Position numbers and translations under genes: made by a program
Part shown: piece after piece, positions 1 through 8,527 of the stretch
How the letters are laid out: each line of letters begins with the position of its first letter
Numbering within the stretch: position 1 is the stretch's first letter
From: an uncultured Thermomicrobia bacterium
GTDB taxonomy: Bacteria > Chloroflexota > Chloroflexia > Thermomicrobiales > JALYUS01
Reading direction: 5' to 3'
NCBI GenBank assembly: GCA_937968015.1
Contig: CALBSO010000045.1
Coordinates: 62,001 to 126,000, forward strand
DNA length: 64,000 nt
The notes under the pieces: generated by a model
Database searches by the model: none
The model's input: the letters and a program-made list of their open reading frames with translations, nothing else
What the model was told of the DNA's origin: nothing

Positions 1-2
1 TC

Positions 3-731
3 AACGGCCTTCCGCTCGTGCTGACGACGAGCGGCATGGGGATGGTCGCGGCAGGCGCGGCGACGGAGGCGGTGATTGGCCGATATCAGCCGCGCGCCGT
101 CCTCAATTATGGCTGCACCGGCGCGCACCGCGAGGATATTCTGGTCGGCGATATCGTCGTCGGAACGATATGCATCGCCTACGATCACGGGTGGCTACGC
201 CCCGGTGGCCGTTTCGAGTACCGGCCCGCGCGCCTCTTTGCCGATGGCAAACACCGCGATGTGGATGCCTTCCCCGCCGGCAGCGGGCTGCTGGCGGCGG
301 CAGAGTCCATCGCCGAGGGCGGTCGGTGGCGGCGCGCGGCATGGCCGGAGGCGCACTGGCCTCCGGGCGTCCCGCATCGCGCGCCGCGCGTCTGGTTCGG
401 CCCCGTTGCCTCGGCGGATCGCTTTACGCAGGATGCCAACGCCCTCCGCGCATTGCACGCGCGGCACGCGACACTCTGTGAGGATATGGAGGCCGCCGCC
501 ATCGCGCAACTCTGCCTGCTCCATGACGTGCCCTTCCTGACGGTCAAGGACATCTCGAACAACGAGTTCCACACCGTCTCGACCTTCGGGGACAGCGGGA
601 CCTTTGAGGCGCTGGAAAACGAACTCGGCAAGCGCGCCGCATCATTCCTGTTCGCCCTCCTCGAACATCTGGCCGTGAACACAATGCTGAGAGCTGACAT
701 TGCATCCGACGGCGGCCCAGAGTATTCTTAG
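3..731 (+). CDS. 5'-methylthioadenosine/SAH nucleosidase-like purine nucleosidase, 5' end cut by window
   Basis: The reading frame is open to the window edge and the protein-like sequence begins before the first possible start (a GTG at 18), so the N-terminus lies outside the window. The visible part has the nucleoside phosphorylase/MTAN fold pattern: a glycine-rich TTSGMGMVAAG stretch, a NYGCTGA segment, and the substrate-binding DMEAAA motif followed by the conserved VKDISN segment. Family members cleave the N-glycosidic bond of MTA or S-adenosylhomocysteine, or phosphorolyse purine nucleosides. Which substrate applies cannot be told from this fragment. It ends in TAG and is followed by a short hypothetical gene on the same strand. 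Confidence 0.8.
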   Translation, partial: NGLPLVLTTSGMGMVAAGAATEAVIGRYQPRAVLNYGCTGAHREDILVGDIVVGTICIAYDHGWLRPGGRFEYRPARLFADGKHRDVDAFPAGSGLLAAAESIAEGGRWRRAAWPEAHWPPGVPHRAPRVWFGPVASADRFTQDANALRALHARHATLCEDMEAAAIAQLCLLHDVPFLTVKDISNNEFHTVSTFGDSGTFEALENELGKRAASFLFALLEHLAVNTMLRADIASDGGPEYS

Positions 732-795
732 TCGCATGAATGTGGGGAAGGCCGATCATCTTTCGCGGTCGGGACGCGCACGGGAGTAGCAGAGG

Positions 796-1107
796 ATGGA
801 AGACGAAGATCGCGCGATCGCATTGACGCGCGCGTTGCGATGGATGGGGAGCATGGAAGTGTTCGAGGCGAACACGGCGACGGGTTCGACCTATCATGTC
901 ATGCGGCACCCGGAAGGCGGCTTTGAGATCACCGGTGGCCGAAGCCTGCGCGGCTGGGAACGGGCGGACATCGTTGGCGCCGTACCCGATTCTTCCGGGT
1001 ATGCCCGCCTCGCCGTCATTCGTGCCGATCCGGGGCCGGATGACAAATCTCTGACAACCAGCCCCGTCATGCAGTGGCGGATCGTCCCCCGCGCCCAAGC
1101 GGGTTAG
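796..1107 (+). CDS. Hypothetical protein, 103 aa
   Basis: Small acidic soluble ORF with no family I recognise. An AGAGG run lies directly against the ATG, so the start is only fairly supported. The sequence has no membrane segment or signal peptide. It is convergent with the next gene and the two are separated by an inverted repeat built from CTCGTTA-like units. Codon use resembles the neighbouring chromosomal genes. Confidence 0.55.
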   Translation: MEDEDRAIALTRALRWMGSMEVFEANTATGSTYHVMRHPEGGFEITGGRSLRGWERADIVGAVPDSSGYARLAVIRADPGPDDKSLTTSPVMQWRIVPRAQAG

Positions 1108-1110
1108 AGA

Positions 1111-1156
1111 AGTACGAGTCACGAGGGGGTCGTATCCGCTCTCGTTACTCGTTACT
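1111..1156. repeat. Inverted pair of CTCGTTA heptamer units between convergent genes
   Basis: CTCGTTA occurs twice in tandem at 1141-1154. A near-complementary arm (AGTACGAGTCACGAG) lies at 1111-1125, so the transcript of either strand can fold into a hairpin. It occupies the gap between convergent genes and could act as a bidirectional terminator. It belongs to the heptamer-array class seen elsewhere in the window. Confidence 0.6.
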
Positions 1157-1158
1157 GG

Positions 1159-1617
1159 CTAGCGCTTGCGATTCGGCAGCGTGAAGCCGGCGGGCGGGAT
1201 GAACAACGTCGGCTTCTTCTCCTCGCCCCATGGTTCCGGCTCATAGGTGTCCGGCGGCGCGGCAGGGTTGAAACCGGCCTCTTCGAGGCTCGTGATCTGA
1301 TGTTCCATATCCCGTTGCGCGGTCTCGACCGTCGTTGCCGTCACCTGCGTCGCGGAGACACGCGTCTTACCGTCCGCATCCTCGCGTACGCGGCTAATGA
1401 TGACACTCTGCATCGGCCCTTGCGCCGTCTCGACGACCGCCAATTGGATGGCGAGCGCGGCGATCCGCCCGCTCTCCTCGCGGCCATACCAGACTTGCAC
1501 GGTCTGCAACGGCGAGGCGGGGAGGGTCGTCGCCGCGACGGGAATGCCCCGATTCGCGCGGTCCAATTCCTCCCAACTCAATGTCTCAACGTCGTTTTCC
1601 CTCGCAATATCGTTCAA
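1159..1617 (-). CDS. Hypothetical protein, 152 aa
   Basis: I chose a TTG start because GGAGGAG lies five bases before it. The longer open frame up to 1731 has no ribosome binding site. The protein is soluble, starts MNDIAREND and ends in a proline-rich basic tail. No known family is recognised. A perfect GTGTATACAC palindrome at 1722-1731 lies upstream, between this gene and the divergent oxidoreductase, and could be an operator. Confidence 0.6.
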   Translation of the reverse strand: MNDIARENDVETLSWEELDRANRGIPVAATTLPASPLQTVQVWYGREESGRIAALAIQLAVVETAQGPMQSVIISRVREDADGKTRVSATQVTATTVETAQRDMEHQITSLEEAGFNPAAPPDTYEPEPWGEEKKPTLFIPPAGFTLPNRKR

Positions 1618-1933
1618 GTCATCTCCTCCTGGGTGATGCGTGCGGCGGAAAGGCATGCCGCGGAATTGTAATCGTATCAGTGTATCACGCGTTTCGCTCC
1701 GCGCCGCGTTCCATGTGTAGAGTGTATACACGCAGTATCACAATCGTTCGTCGAAAAATATTCTCTACCATTCGGCGCCGAGGGCGGATATGAGGATAAT
1801 CCGAAATCTCCGTCGAAAACCCCTCCCCAAGTGACCATGCAGCGCATATGATGGGCAGCACATCAATGACCGGCCATGCCGTGGGTGGCGGCGGGTTAGG
1901 AAAAACCGCGTGGGGGAAGGGAACCCGGCAGGG

Positions 1934-3163
1934 ATGGCCACGATTGAGATGGACGCCGTCGTGATCGGCGGCGGCATTACGGGAACGTCTATCGCCTACG
2001 CACTCGTACGGCGGGGCGTCCGCAATGTCTTGCTGCTCGAACAGCGCATGACGGCGGGGAACACGACGCGCGGCGCATTCGGCATCGTCCGCACGTACCA
2101 CGCGAGCCGAGTGATGGTCTCGGTGGCGCGGCGGTCGCTGCGGCTCTACGAGCAGTTTGAGGAGGAGACGGGCGGCGCGGCGGCATTCACACGCACGGGC
2201 CTGCTCGTGCTCGTCCCGGCGGGCGAGCAGGAGATGCTCGAAGCGAATGTCGGCGTCGCGATGCATCTCGGCAGCACTATCCAATTGCTCGCGACGAGCG
2301 ACGCCGTCCGCTCCGTGGAACCGCGCATTAATTTGGATGGCGTCGCCGCCGCGGCGTATGAACCGGGAGCCGGATACGGTGATCCGGTGCGGACCTCGGC
2401 GGCGTTCGCTCTCCGCGCACGGGATCTCGGCGCGCAGATACGGCAGGGTATCCGCATCCTCAGGGTGGATACTGATGGTCAGCCGGGCGACCGGCGCATC
2501 ACCGGCGTGCTCACCGACGGGGGCTATGTGAACACCGGCTGCGTCGTCAATGCCGGTGGTATGTGGGGGCCGACGGTCAGCGAGTTGGTCGGCGTCGAGT
2601 TGCCGGTACTCTCCTATCGCTATCTTGGTGTCGTCCTGCGCCATCCGCCTTCATTCGGCACGGCGCACCCGATCACACTCGATCTCGTCAACGGCGCGGT
2701 GATGCGGCCGAGTGGCCCGCGCCTCACACTCGTCGGCCCGCTCGGCGCGGTCGCGGAAGATGTCGTGCCACCCGGCTGGGACGATCCGCGCACCGACCCG
2801 TCCGCCGCGCCGGAGTACCAGACTGTTTTGCGCCGTCGCTACCCCGAACTGGCAACTGCGACCGTCCACGCCGCTTGGGCGACCTCGCACGATGTCTCGC
2901 CGGATTGGTATCCGATGATCGGGCCGGTGGACGGTGTCGAGGGGTACTTCTGCGCCGTTGGCATGGGCGGGTACAGTTTCGCGCTCGCGCCCGCTGTCGG
3001 AGAGATGGTCGCACGGCTGATTACCGACGAGGGCAGTGAAGGCGTCGTACGCCCCCGCCGCTCCGAGGACCTCGATCCCAAGAGCCACGCCTATTTCTTC
3101 CGACCCGGTCGCTTCGCCGGCCGCAGTGCAAACGCGCAGATAGATGGAGTGAGGATCATCTGA
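1934..3163 (+). CDS. FAD-dependent oxidoreductase (DAO/sarcosine oxidase-like)
   Basis: The N-terminus has the dinucleotide-binding Rossmann motif VVIGGGITGTSIAY, followed by a glutamate-containing strand (LLLEQR). The C-terminal part has the DAO-family flavin-contacting segment near GMGGYSFALAP. At about 409 aa the length fits glycine/sarcosine oxidase or D-amino-acid dehydrogenase relatives. The substrate is probably a secondary or D-amino acid, but nothing in the sequence fixes it. The frame is open to a GTG at 1910 which also has a possible AGGA site, so the start is uncertain by eight codons. A second DAO-family protein lies at 26028. Confidence 0.82.
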   Translation: MATIEMDAVVIGGGITGTSIAYALVRRGVRNVLLLEQRMTAGNTTRGAFGIVRTYHASRVMVSVARRSLRLYEQFEEETGGAAAFTRTGLLVLVPAGEQEMLEANVGVAMHLGSTIQLLATSDAVRSVEPRINLDGVAAAAYEPGAGYGDPVRTSAAFALRARDLGAQIRQGIRILRVDTDGQPGDRRITGVLTDGGYVNTGCVVNAGGMWGPTVSELVGVELPVLSYRYLGVVLRHPPSFGTAHPITLDLVNGAVMRPSGPRLTLVGPLGAVAEDVVPPGWDDPRTDPSAAPEYQTVLRRRYPELATATVHAAWATSHDVSPDWYPMIGPVDGVEGYFCAVGMGGYSFALAPAVGEMVARLITDEGSEGVVRPRRSEDLDPKSHAYFFRPGRFAGRSANAQIDGVRII

Positions 3164-3224
3164 GCGTTGATGTACACGACTTAATGACACAACATAGTCA
3201 AGAATACACAGCCGCGTTTATGGC

Positions 3225-3253
3225 TTGCGGATGGGGAATATCGCCCCTACAAT
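3225..3253 (+). promoter_or_regulatory. Sigma-70-type promoter for the FmdB-like/cysteine operon
   Basis: TTGCGG (3225-3230) and TACAAT (3248-3253) are separated by 17 bp, upstream of the 3320 ORF. It is the only good promoter-like pair I see before the cysE-cysS block. Confidence 0.5.
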
Positions 3254-3319
3254 ACCGCGTTGGAGATCAGTGGGAAGAACGATCCAGCACGATACATGCG
3301 TTGGAGGATATGAAACCGG

Positions 3320-3679
3320 ATGCCTATCTACGTATACGAGCGACCCGATGGGAGCCGTTTCGAGATCCGCCAGGGGTTCAACGACGAAAGCCTGGCTGTG
3401 GATCCGGAGACGGGCGTGCCTGTCCGGCGGGTGATGCAGCCCTCCCCGGTGATTTTCAAGGGGGCCGGCTGGTACAAGACCGATAGCCGCGCGACCGTGC
3501 CCAGCGCCACCGCGGAAGCGAAAGCGCCGGAAACCGCGGCGGCCACCGCCGAGAAGAGCGACGGGGCGGCGACGGAGACCAAGAGCGCCAAAGAAGCGGT
3601 GAGCGAGGCGACGGCGAAGACGACGGCGGAGATCAAGAAGACGGCGGCAAAGCCCGCCGCACCTGCGGCGGCGTCCTGA
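3320..3679 (+). CDS. FmdB-like protein lacking the zinc-ribbon cysteines
   Basis: The first 45 residues follow the FmdB/CxxC zinc-ribbon regulator template (MPIYVYERPDG, then FEIRQGF and a VRRVMQPSPVIFKG segment). However, both CxxC pairs that normally bind zinc are absent. The last 70 residues are an Ala/Lys/Glu/Thr-rich low-complexity tail. A canonical FmdB protein with its cysteines is present at 60075. The TGA stop overlaps the ATG of the Cys-rich leader ORF (TGATG), so the two may be translationally coupled. Its function is unknown. Zinc-free FmdB relatives may simply be structural descendants. Confidence 0.65.
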   Translation: MPIYVYERPDGSRFEIRQGFNDESLAVDPETGVPVRRVMQPSPVIFKGAGWYKTDSRATVPSATAEAKAPETAAATAEKSDGAATETKSAKEAVSEATAKTTAEIKKTAAKPAAPAAAS

Positions 3680-3780
3680 TGCTGCCGGTGCAAGCGGCGG
3701 CCCTCGCGCCGCTCTTCCAGTTGCGCTATCCACCCCTGGCGGCATTCCGCAACGCGGGGGGCTGCTGCCTCTGTCGGTGA
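3679..3780 (+). CDS. Putative cysteine-sensing leader peptide, 33 aa
   Basis: A 33-codon ORF whose ATG overlaps the upstream stop codon. It ends in GGCCLCR followed by TGA, so three of its last five codons are cysteine. It is followed by two hairpins (3790-3804, 3830-3851) and then by cysE and cysS, the genes for making cysteine and charging tRNA-Cys. Cys-rich short ORFs that attenuate cysteine genes are known from mycobacteria. By analogy, a ribosome stalled at these codons could control folding of the downstream leader. Translation is not proven, and an internal GTG could be the real start. Confidence 0.5.
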   Translation: MLPVQAAALAPLFQLRYPPLAAFRNAGGCCLCR

Positions 3781-3789
3781 GGGGAGTGT

Positions 3790-3851
3790 GCCGCGTCACG
3801 CGGCCGCTTGCCCGCCTCAACGTACCCGTCGGTCGGTAGTTTTGCCGACCG
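3790..3851 (+). promoter_or_regulatory. Two leader hairpins between the Cys peptide and cysE
   Basis: Hairpin 1 pairs GCCGCG with CGCGGC around a TCA loop (3790-3804), ten bases after the leader-peptide stop. Hairpin 2 pairs CGGTCGG with CCGACCG around an eight-base loop (3830-3851) and ends ten bases before the cysE AGGAG site. Neither has a U-tract, so control of translation or Rho access is more likely than intrinsic termination. Confidence 0.4.
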
Positions 3852-3876
3852 GGACGTGCCGATAGGAGCATGCCCG

Positions 3877-4566
3877 ATGTTTGACCGGATTCGCGAAGAT
3901 ATCAAAGCCTTCTACGAGAAAGACCCGGCAGCGAAGAGCACGCTGGAAATTATCCTGGCCTATCCCGGCTTCCACGCGGTCATATTGCACCGGGTGGCGC
4001 ATTGGCTCTTTCTGCGACAGGTGCCGGTGCTGCCGCGTCTCGTCTCGCATTTTAATCGTTGGATCACCGGGATCGAGATCCATCCCGGCGCGCAACTCGG
4101 CCGCCGCCTGACGATTGATCATGGCATGGGTATCGTCATCGGAGCAACGGCGGAAGTCGGCGATGACGTGCTGCTCTATCAGGGCGTCACGCTCGGCAAC
4201 GCGCGCTTCCAGCACGGCAAACGACATCCGACGGTCGGGAACAATGTGGTGATCGGCGCCGGGGCGAAGGTGCTCGGCCCGATCACGGTGGGCGAGGGCG
4301 CGCGGGTCGCGGCGGGCGCGGTCGTCGTGAATGACGTGCCGCCGCACACGACGGCGGCGGGGGTCCCCGCGAAGGCGATCCAATACCACAACCCGGATAC
4401 CGGGGAGACGCGGCGCCTGGAGCAGATGCCCGACCCCGAAGGGGACGAGATTAAGGCATTGCGTGCCCGTGTCGGGGAACTGGAAGAACGGCTGGCCGCG
4501 CTCGAGGAGCGCGATGAGCAAGATCGAGCGAATGAAATTGTCACCAGGAGGCGAACGGTCGCATGA
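3877..4566 (+). CDS. cysE: Serine O-acetyltransferase
   Basis: Transfers acetyl from acetyl-CoA to L-serine, the first step of cysteine synthesis. The ATG at 3877 was chosen for its AGGAG eight bases upstream. The product (229 aa) is the short CysE form: a helical N-terminus, then left-handed beta-helix hexapeptide repeats with the conserved HPGAQLG, DHGMGIVIG and QGVTLGN segments, including the catalytic Asp-His pair. The last 40 residues form a charged coiled-coil-like tail. Its stop overlaps the cysS start by four bases (ATGA), so the two are translated together. Confidence 0.92.
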   Translation: MFDRIREDIKAFYEKDPAAKSTLEIILAYPGFHAVILHRVAHWLFLRQVPVLPRLVSHFNRWITGIEIHPGAQLGRRLTIDHGMGIVIGATAEVGDDVLLYQGVTLGNARFQHGKRHPTVGNNVVIGAGAKVLGPITVGEGARVAAGAVVVNDVPPHTTAAGVPAKAIQYHNPDTGETRRLEQMPDPEGDEIKALRARVGELEERLAALEERDEQDRANEIVTRRRTVA

Positions 4567-6005
4567 CGCTGCGAGTGTATAACACCCTGACGCGCGAGGA
4601 AGAACCGTTCGAGACGATCGAACCGGGCAAGGTGCGGATGTATGTCTGCGGCCCGACTGTCTACGCGGACGCCCATATCGGCCACGCGATGAGCGCGATC
4701 GTCTTCGATGTCATCCGGCGCTACCTGGAGTTCGCCGGGTATGATGTGAAGCACGCGCAGAACTTCACCGACATTGACGACAAGATCATCAACCGCGCGA
4801 ACGCGGAGGGGCGCGACCCGACGGAACTGGCTGAAGAATACATTGACCAGTGGCTTGGGCAGACCGCCGCGCTCGGTGTCATGCCCGCGACGATCTACCC
4901 GCGCGCGACGCAGGAACTCGCCGAAATCCACGCGATGATCGGTGGCCTGATCGAAGAAGGCCATGCGTATGCGATGGAAGGGGATGTCTATTACCGCGTG
5001 CGCTCCTTTGATGGATATGGCAAACTCTCGCACCGCTCGCTGGATGACATGCGCGCGGGCGAACGCGTGGCGGTGGACGAGCGCAAGGAAGACCCGATGG
5101 ATTTCGCCCTGTGGAAGGGTGCGAAGCCGGGTGAACCGGCCTGGCCGTCGCCATGGGGACCAGGCCGACCCGGCTGGCATATTGAGTGCTCCGCGATGAT
5201 TCGCCATCACCTCGGCGACCGGATTGACATTCATGGCGGCGGCGCGGACCTGATCTTCCCGCATCACGAGAATGAGATCGCGCAGAGCGAGGGTTTGACC
5301 GGATCAGATCCCTTCGTCCGCTACTGGATTCACAACGGCCTCTTGCAGATGAAGGACCCGAAGACGGGCGAGATCATCAAGATGTCCAAGTCACTCGGCA
5401 ACCTCATCACGATCGGCGACCTGCTCACGCGGCGCAACGGTGCGGATATCCTGCGCTTCATGGTCCTCTCCGCGAACTACCGGACGCCGCTGACCTACAC
5501 CGAGGAGATTTACGACGCGGCGGCGAAGGGCCTTGAACGGCTCCGCACGGCGCTCCGTGACGGCGGGGGCGCGAATGTCGAGGGTATGACGTTCACCGCC
5601 GGATCGCCACTCACGCCTGTCGCGGCGGGGGCGGAAGAGCAGTTCCGCGCCGCGATGGATGATGATTTCAACACGCCGAACGCTCTTGCCGCCTTGTTCG
5701 ATTTTGCCCGCGCGATCAACCGTGCGCGGGATGAAGGCGGCGCGGGGCAAGATATCACGGCGGCGCAGGCGAAACTGCGTGAACTGCTGATGGTCCTCGG
5801 TTTGCGACCGGAAGCGGCATCCGCCAATGATGGCGGGCAGGCGGCGGAGCCGTTCATCGAATTGCTCTTGCAGGTGCGCCGCGATCTGCGGGCCGCGAAG
5901 CAGTGGCAACTGGCGGACACCATCCGTGATAGCATGACCGCGCTCGGCGTCGCGCTCGAAGACAGCGCGCAGGGCACGAGTTGGCGCTGGACAGATACAC
6001 CCTAA
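4563..6005 (+). CDS. cysS: Cysteinyl-tRNA synthetase
   Basis: Class I aminoacyl-tRNA synthetase of 480 aa, the usual length. The first zinc-binding Cys is in YVCGPTVY, the HIGH motif is HIGHAMS, and the KMSKS loop is IKMSKSLGN. A WHIECS segment and the HHENE motif supply the other zinc and cysteine-discriminating ligands. It charges tRNA-Cys with the product of the upstream pathway. The gene overlaps cysE by ATGA and is followed within 165 bp by rlmB, an order common in Gram-positive genomes. Confidence 0.96.
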   Translation: MTLRVYNTLTREEEPFETIEPGKVRMYVCGPTVYADAHIGHAMSAIVFDVIRRYLEFAGYDVKHAQNFTDIDDKIINRANAEGRDPTELAEEYIDQWLGQTAALGVMPATIYPRATQELAEIHAMIGGLIEEGHAYAMEGDVYYRVRSFDGYGKLSHRSLDDMRAGERVAVDERKEDPMDFALWKGAKPGEPAWPSPWGPGRPGWHIECSAMIRHHLGDRIDIHGGGADLIFPHHENEIAQSEGLTGSDPFVRYWIHNGLLQMKDPKTGEIIKMSKSLGNLITIGDLLTRRNGADILRFMVLSANYRTPLTYTEEIYDAAAKGLERLRTALRDGGGANVEGMTFTAGSPLTPVAAGAEEQFRAAMDDDFNTPNALAALFDFARAINRARDEGGAGQDITAAQAKLRELLMVLGLRPEAASANDGGQAAEPFIELLLQVRRDLRAAKQWQLADTIRDSMTALGVALEDSAQGTSWRWTDTP

Positions 6006-6070
6006 CTCCCGGCCCCGTTCCCCATGTGGGAAGGGAGAGAATCCAGGGATTTAGGCGGTACACTGAACGT

Positions 6071-6153
6071 AACAGGTAACGAGCATCCCTCGTTGTTCGT
6101 TGCGAATTACTCATTACGTATTTCGAGTTCCCCCTTCCTTTTCGAGAAGGGGG
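6071..6153. repeat. Imperfect palindromes downstream of cysS
   Basis: A degenerate GTAACGA-type repeat pair (GTAACAGGTAACGAG opposite CTCGTTGTTCGTTGC, 6071-6103) is followed by an 8-bp GC-rich hairpin (CCCCCTTC with GAAGGGGG, 6130-6153). This lies in the gap between cysS and rlmB and may partly terminate transcription. Confidence 0.4.
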
Positions 6154-6169
6154 TCAGGGGGTTAGGTAC

Positions 6170-7540
6170 GTGGCAAAGGGTAAAGGCACAGGCGGGCGGT
6201 CCGGTGGACCCTGGAAGGGCGGACCGCAGCGCGGGAAAACCAGCCAGCAGCCCTTCTCGCCGCGCAAGACGAAGGAAGTGACCGCGCGCCCGCGGCGCAA
6301 AGATCGTGCCGGCGCGGGCGCCCAACCTGCGGACGATGAGTGGGGGAAGGCGGGAAAGTCTGCGACGACCGATGGCAACCGCTCCTCGCGCTCATCAGCG
6401 CCGGACGAAGGGTTCGCGCGGCAGGGGCGGGCGCAGCCAGGCAAGCCGGGGCCAACGCAGCGTGCCGAGCGCCCCACACGCGAGGGCGGGAAGGCGAATA
6501 AACCGTGGGCGAACCGCCCTGCGAAGGAACGTCGCGCGGAACGCGCCGCGCAAGACGAGCGCCGGGAGCAGGACGAGCGCTCCGCCCGCCCGCTCGCGCC
6601 GCGCCGCACCGAGCGGAGCGAGCTGCGTCCCTCGCGTGGCGCTGCCTCATCCGCCCCCGTGCGATTGCCGCGTTCCCCCGCGCCGATAGGCTCAACGCCG
6701 CTCGAACGCCGCCGCGCCTATCGCTATGGGGGCGAAGTCGCCGTAGATCGCGACGTGCTCTATGGGCGCAACGCGATTGCCGAAGCCCTGCGCGCGGGGC
6801 GGCGCAAGGCGCGCCTGCTCCTCCTGGCCGAAGGGACCGATGACCGTAAGACGGTGAGCGACCTTATCGAGTTGGCGACCGCGCGAGGTGTCGAAATCGA
6901 GTACGTCTCGCGCACCGAACTCGAACGGCGCGCGCCCGGCGTGAATCATCAGGGCGCCGTCCTCGAAATTGGGCCGTATCCATACGCCGACTATGATGAC
7001 TTGCTCGCCGCGACGCGGGAGAACCCGAACGCGCTTCTTCTCGTCCTTGATTCCGTGCAGGACCCGCAAAACCTCGGCACACTTCTTCGTACGGCGGAAG
7101 CGGCAGGCGTGACCGGCGTCGTTCTTCCTGAGCATCGGGCGGTGCAGGTGACACCGGCAGTCGTCAATGCGAGCGCGGGCGCGGTCGAACACCTGCCGGT
7201 CGCGGTCGTCACGAACCTCGTGCGGGCTGTGGAACAGGCGAAGGAGGCGGGCGCGTGGGTGATCGCGGCGGAAGCGGTAGACGATGCCGTCCTGCCCTCC
7301 TCGGCGGACCTCACCGGGCCGCTCGTCCTCGTCGTCGGCAGCGAGGGGCAGGGCGTTAGCCGCCTCTTGCGCGAGACGTGCGACCTGACAGTCCGCATCC
7401 CGCTCGTCGGCAAGGTCGGCTCCCTCAATGCCGCCACCGCCGGTTCGATCCTCCTCTACGAAGTCGTTCGTCAGCGCATGGAAGACGAAGTGATGTCCGG
7501 CCTCGTCACTGCCCTCCGCGCGGGCGACGAGGGGGAATAA
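6170..7540 (+). CDS. rlmB: 23S rRNA 2'-O-ribose methyltransferase of the SpoU/TrmH family (RlmB-like)
   Basis: A GTG start opens a 456-aa protein. The first ~190 residues are Lys/Arg/Gly/Pro-rich and probably disordered. The substrate-binding SpoU domain starts at LYGRNAIAEAL. The knotted SPOUT catalytic domain has NLGTLLRTAEAAG (motif 1), VVGSEGQGV (motif 2) and PLVGKVGSLNAATA (motif 3). Family members methylate G2251 of 23S rRNA or related sites. Typical RlmB proteins are about 250 aa, so the long basic extension is the odd feature. It may help RNA binding. Confidence 0.9.
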   Translation: MAKGKGTGGRSGGPWKGGPQRGKTSQQPFSPRKTKEVTARPRRKDRAGAGAQPADDEWGKAGKSATTDGNRSSRSSAPDEGFARQGRAQPGKPGPTQRAERPTREGGKANKPWANRPAKERRAERAAQDERREQDERSARPLAPRRTERSELRPSRGAASSAPVRLPRSPAPIGSTPLERRRAYRYGGEVAVDRDVLYGRNAIAEALRAGRRKARLLLLAEGTDDRKTVSDLIELATARGVEIEYVSRTELERRAPGVNHQGAVLEIGPYPYADYDDLLAATRENPNALLLVLDSVQDPQNLGTLLRTAEAAGVTGVVLPEHRAVQVTPAVVNASAGAVEHLPVAVVTNLVRAVEQAKEAGAWVIAAEAVDDAVLPSSADLTGPLVLVVGSEGQGVSRLLRETCDLTVRIPLVGKVGSLNAATAGSILLYEVVRQRMEDEVMSGLVTALRAGDEGE

Positions 7541-7614
7541 ACCACCGAGGTACAGAGAAGGGAGATGAGGAAAAGCAGGCTCATCTCTTTTCTCGTGTCT
7601 CCTCGGGGCGCAGG
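7541..7614. repeat. Imperfect palindrome after rlmB
   Basis: Arms CCGAGGTACAGAGAAG... and ...TTTTCTCGTGTCTCCTCGG flank a short GC-rich loop. It starts one base after the rlmB stop. The CAGAG-type units relate it to the palindromes at 24312 and 56833. A terminator role is plausible. Confidence 0.5.
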
Positions 7615-7662
7615 GATAATGTGTATGCACGTCGGTAGTGATACCACCGGGGGAGGCATCTC

Positions 7663-8466
7663 ATGCACGACATCTTCGACAATCTCGATCAGGCGTCGCC
7701 GGAGTTTCAGGAAATGATGGCCTCGTTCCTTGAGGAGCGCGCGGCGCTTCCCGCACAGCGCGCGACACTCGAATCCTACCTCGCGGCGATCACCTTTCCG
7801 CCGGATGCACGCGTGCTTGAGGTCGGCTGCGGCAGCGGGCCAGTCACACGGGTGCTCGCCGGCTGGCCGGGGGTGGGCGAGGCAGTCGGCATTGACCCAT
7901 GGGCAACGATTATCGCCAAGGCGCGCGAACTCAGCACGGGAGTCGCCAATCTCTCGTTCCGGCAGGGTGACGGGCACGCGCTCCCGTTCGCGGACGCTTC
8001 CTTCGATGTCGTCGTCTTTCACACGACGCTGCTGCATATGCACGACCCGGCGACGGCGCTCGCAGAGGCCCATCGCGTGCTGCGCGTCGGGGGCTGGCTG
8101 TCAGTCTTCGACCCGGACCCCCATGCCACGACCTTCGCCATTGCGGACCATGACCCACTGCAGGCGGTGCTCGAGGCGAACATCGCGACGGGATTCCAGA
8201 ACCCGTGGCTGCCGCGCCAACTCCCCGGCCTCGTGCGCGCGGCGGGATTCGCGGCGGGCACGTTCCGAAGCTACGGGTCTGTGTACACCGGGGAGGAGAT
8301 GAGCAGGCTCAGTTTCTTCGATGTGAATGTGGATACACTCGTGGATACGGCGGTCATCGGGCCGGAGTTGGCGGCGGCGCTGAAAGGGGAGGCCCGCCGC
8401 CGTGTCGCGATGGGAACGTTTATCAGTTTCGGCACGTCAGTCAGTATGATCGCCCGCAAGCCATGA
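7663..8466 (+). CDS. Class I SAM-dependent methyltransferase
   Basis: A 267-aa protein with the SAM-binding motif LEVGCGSGPVTR, an acidic residue at the end of the second strand (GIDPW), DGHALPF and the motif IV/V segment FDVVVFHTTLLHM followed by EAHRVLRVGGW. This is the Methyltransf_11/25 pattern typical of small-molecule or lipid methylation. The substrate is unknown. A GGAGG site precedes the ATG. It is convergent with the aminotransferase. Confidence 0.85.
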   Translation: MHDIFDNLDQASPEFQEMMASFLEERAALPAQRATLESYLAAITFPPDARVLEVGCGSGPVTRVLAGWPGVGEAVGIDPWATIIAKARELSTGVANLSFRQGDGHALPFADASFDVVVFHTTLLHMHDPATALAEAHRVLRVGGWLSVFDPDPHATTFAIADHDPLQAVLEANIATGFQNPWLPRQLPGLVRAAGFAAGTFRSYGSVYTGEEMSRLSFFDVNVDTLVDTAVIGPELAAALKGEARRRVAMGTFISFGTSVSMIARKP

Positions 8467-8527
8467 CGTGAACAGACCTCGGCGAGGAGGGCATAAGTCC
8501 ATCCTCTCTGTCTCTGTATCTCTGTGG

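Noticed and set aside
185..700. Overlapping minus-strand frames opposite the nucleosidase
   Set aside because: They have no ribosome binding sites or family motifs and mirror the conserved plus-strand gene.
3681..3876. T-box upstream of cysE-cysS
   Set aside because: No AGGGTGG-x-ACCGCG element or stem I motifs are present. The Cys-rich ORF and two hairpins explain the leader better.
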